This document shows positions 6,020 to 6,877 of a stretch of 6,877 nucleotides of DNA, piece after piece. This DNA comes from Bacteroidota bacterium (lineage in GTDB: Bacteria > Bacteroidota > Bacteroidia > AKYH767-A > JABDAW01). The notes below the pieces were generated by a model. That model was not told the origin of the DNA. It did not search any database and saw only the letters and a list, made by a program, of their open reading frames with translations. The number at the start of each line of letters is the position of its first letter. Position 1 is the first letter of the stretch. The position numbers and the translations under genes were made by a program. Location of the stretch: the NCBI GenBank assembly GCA_023251595.1, contig JAHEYM010000220.1, positions 1 to 6,877 of the forward strand, read 5' to 3'.

Positions 6020-6877
6020 ATGAACGAAGTTAATCCTCATTCTCATAGATATATATATAAAGTATGGACCATCGTCCTGCTCTGTGTAGGTTTTTCATTC
6101 CATTCTTCTGCTCAACTCACTGTTACTCCCTCTGTCACATTAGGGCAATTGATGAATGCTCTGATGGGTCAGGGACTCACAATTTCAAATGTAAATCTGA
6201 ATTGCCCGACAAATGCTTATGGAACATTTTCTTGTGCCGGACCTTGTGGTCTTGGAATCGCGAATGGCGTTCTGCTTACCACGGGAGATGCGATAAATGC
6301 AATTGGGCCGAACAACAGCACTTCGACCGGAACCTGCAATAACGTTAACTATGTTGATCCTCAGCTCACGGCAATCGAACCGCTCGCCACATTCGACGCC
6401 TGCATTCTCGAATTCGATATGGTTCCTCAGTGCCCGACATTGCAAATTCGTTTTTCGTTCGGTTCGGAAGAATATCCTGAATTTGTTGGTCTCGGATTCA
6501 ATGATGTATTTGGCTTCTTCATAACAGGTCCCGGTCCGTCACCCGGGTGCACTCCAAATTTCTACAACAATACCAATGTCGCGACACTGCCGAACAATAT
6601 TACTCCGGTTAGTATCGATAATGTAAATGATGTAACGAATACGCAATATTACGTTGACAATACAAATGGTTTGGAAATTCAATATGATGGTTTCACAACT
6701 GCACTCACCCGTACGGTGAACCTTTGTCCCTGCGCCACTTACCATTTTAAAGTAGCAATCGCAGATGCAGGAGATTGTATTTATGATTCTGGTGTATTTC
6801 TAGATTTTATCCAATGTCAGAATTCGTTTTCTGCAACTGCGGGTTCCACCCCTGCAGGCTGCGGATGCACCGGTACT
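6020..6877 (+). CDS. Choice-of-anchor L domain secreted protein (3' end outside window)
   Basis: A frame of 286 codons runs from the ATG at 6020 to the right edge without a stop. There is no earlier in-frame ATG after the stop at 5996. Residues 1-32 form a signal peptide: polar start, core TIVLLCVGF, SSAQ before Leu33. Residues about 40-267 match the choice-of-anchor L family: NGVLLTTGD (82-90), CILEFDMVPQC (128-138), FSFGSEEYPEF (145-155), NDVFGFFITGPG (161-172), ITPVSIDNVN, QYDGFTTAL, and YHFKVAIADAGD with YDSGVFLDF (241-263). These proteins are extracellular and typically end in one of several sorting or anchoring tails, in Bacteroidota usually a T9SS signal. The tail is not in view. From residue 270, AGSTPAGCGCTGT resembles the start of the first SprB-like repeat upstream, so repeats may follow. 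The 31-bp gap and lack of a terminator suggest co-transcription with the preceding gene. Confidence 0.9.
   Translation, partial: MNEVNPHSHRYIYKVWTIVLLCVGFSFHSSAQLTVTPSVTLGQLMNALMGQGLTISNVNLNCPTNAYGTFSCAGPCGLGIANGVLLTTGDAINAIGPNNSTSTGTCNNVNYVDPQLTAIEPLATFDACILEFDMVPQCPTLQIRFSFGSEEYPEFVGLGFNDVFGFFITGPGPSPGCTPNFYNNTNVATLPNNITPVSIDNVNDVTNTQYYVDNTNGLEIQYDGFTTALTRTVNLCPCATYHFKVAIADAGDCIYDSGVFLDFIQCQNSFSATAGSTPAGCGCTGT

Noticed and set aside
6064..6745. Alternative-frame open stretches over the choice-of-anchor L gene
   Set aside because: The frame from 6020 gives a signal peptide and an unbroken run of family motifs to the window edge; the others give none.

Overview
The window looks like a chromosomal segment of an uncultured or environmental member of the Bacteroidota. 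The evidence is a type IX secretion (T9SS) type B sorting domain of the gliding-motility/CHU_C family, a DUF7948 N-terminal domain, SprB-like repeats, a choice-of-anchor L domain, a PepSY-like protein, signal peptides ending in ...xAQ or ...FGQ, and no Shine-Dalgarno sequence before any start. No RNA gene, CRISPR array or insertion sequence was seen.

Layout: bases 1-1709 carry two leftward genes. The promoter-proximal one (1293-1709) encodes a small secreted PepSY-like protein. The second (1-1244, running off the left edge) encodes an unrecognised secreted protein with a Ser-rich linker containing 17 consecutive serines, then a proline run and a charged, probably coiled-coil, segment. They are 48 bp apart and probably co-transcribed. 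Bases 1710-2121 form a divergent intergenic region with no convincing gene. Near its right end are a candidate Bacteroidota-type promoter and a perfect 9-bp inverted repeat.

Bases 2122-5988 encode a 1288-residue modular surface or secreted protein: signal peptide, DUF7948, a propeller-like region, three SprB-like repeats, two Ig-like repeats, two PKD domains and the type B sorting domain. After 31 bp containing a 7-bp tandem repeat, a second rightward gene (6020 to beyond the right edge) encodes a choice-of-anchor L protein that is entering what may be a SprB-like repeat when the window ends.

Functionally, the rightward pair looks like a two-gene unit of T9SS-exported adhesin-like proteins. 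The leftward pair is a separate envelope/periplasmic unit of unknown role. The individual families are known, and I did not find a clearly new system. The least explained item is the Ser-rich partial protein on the left.
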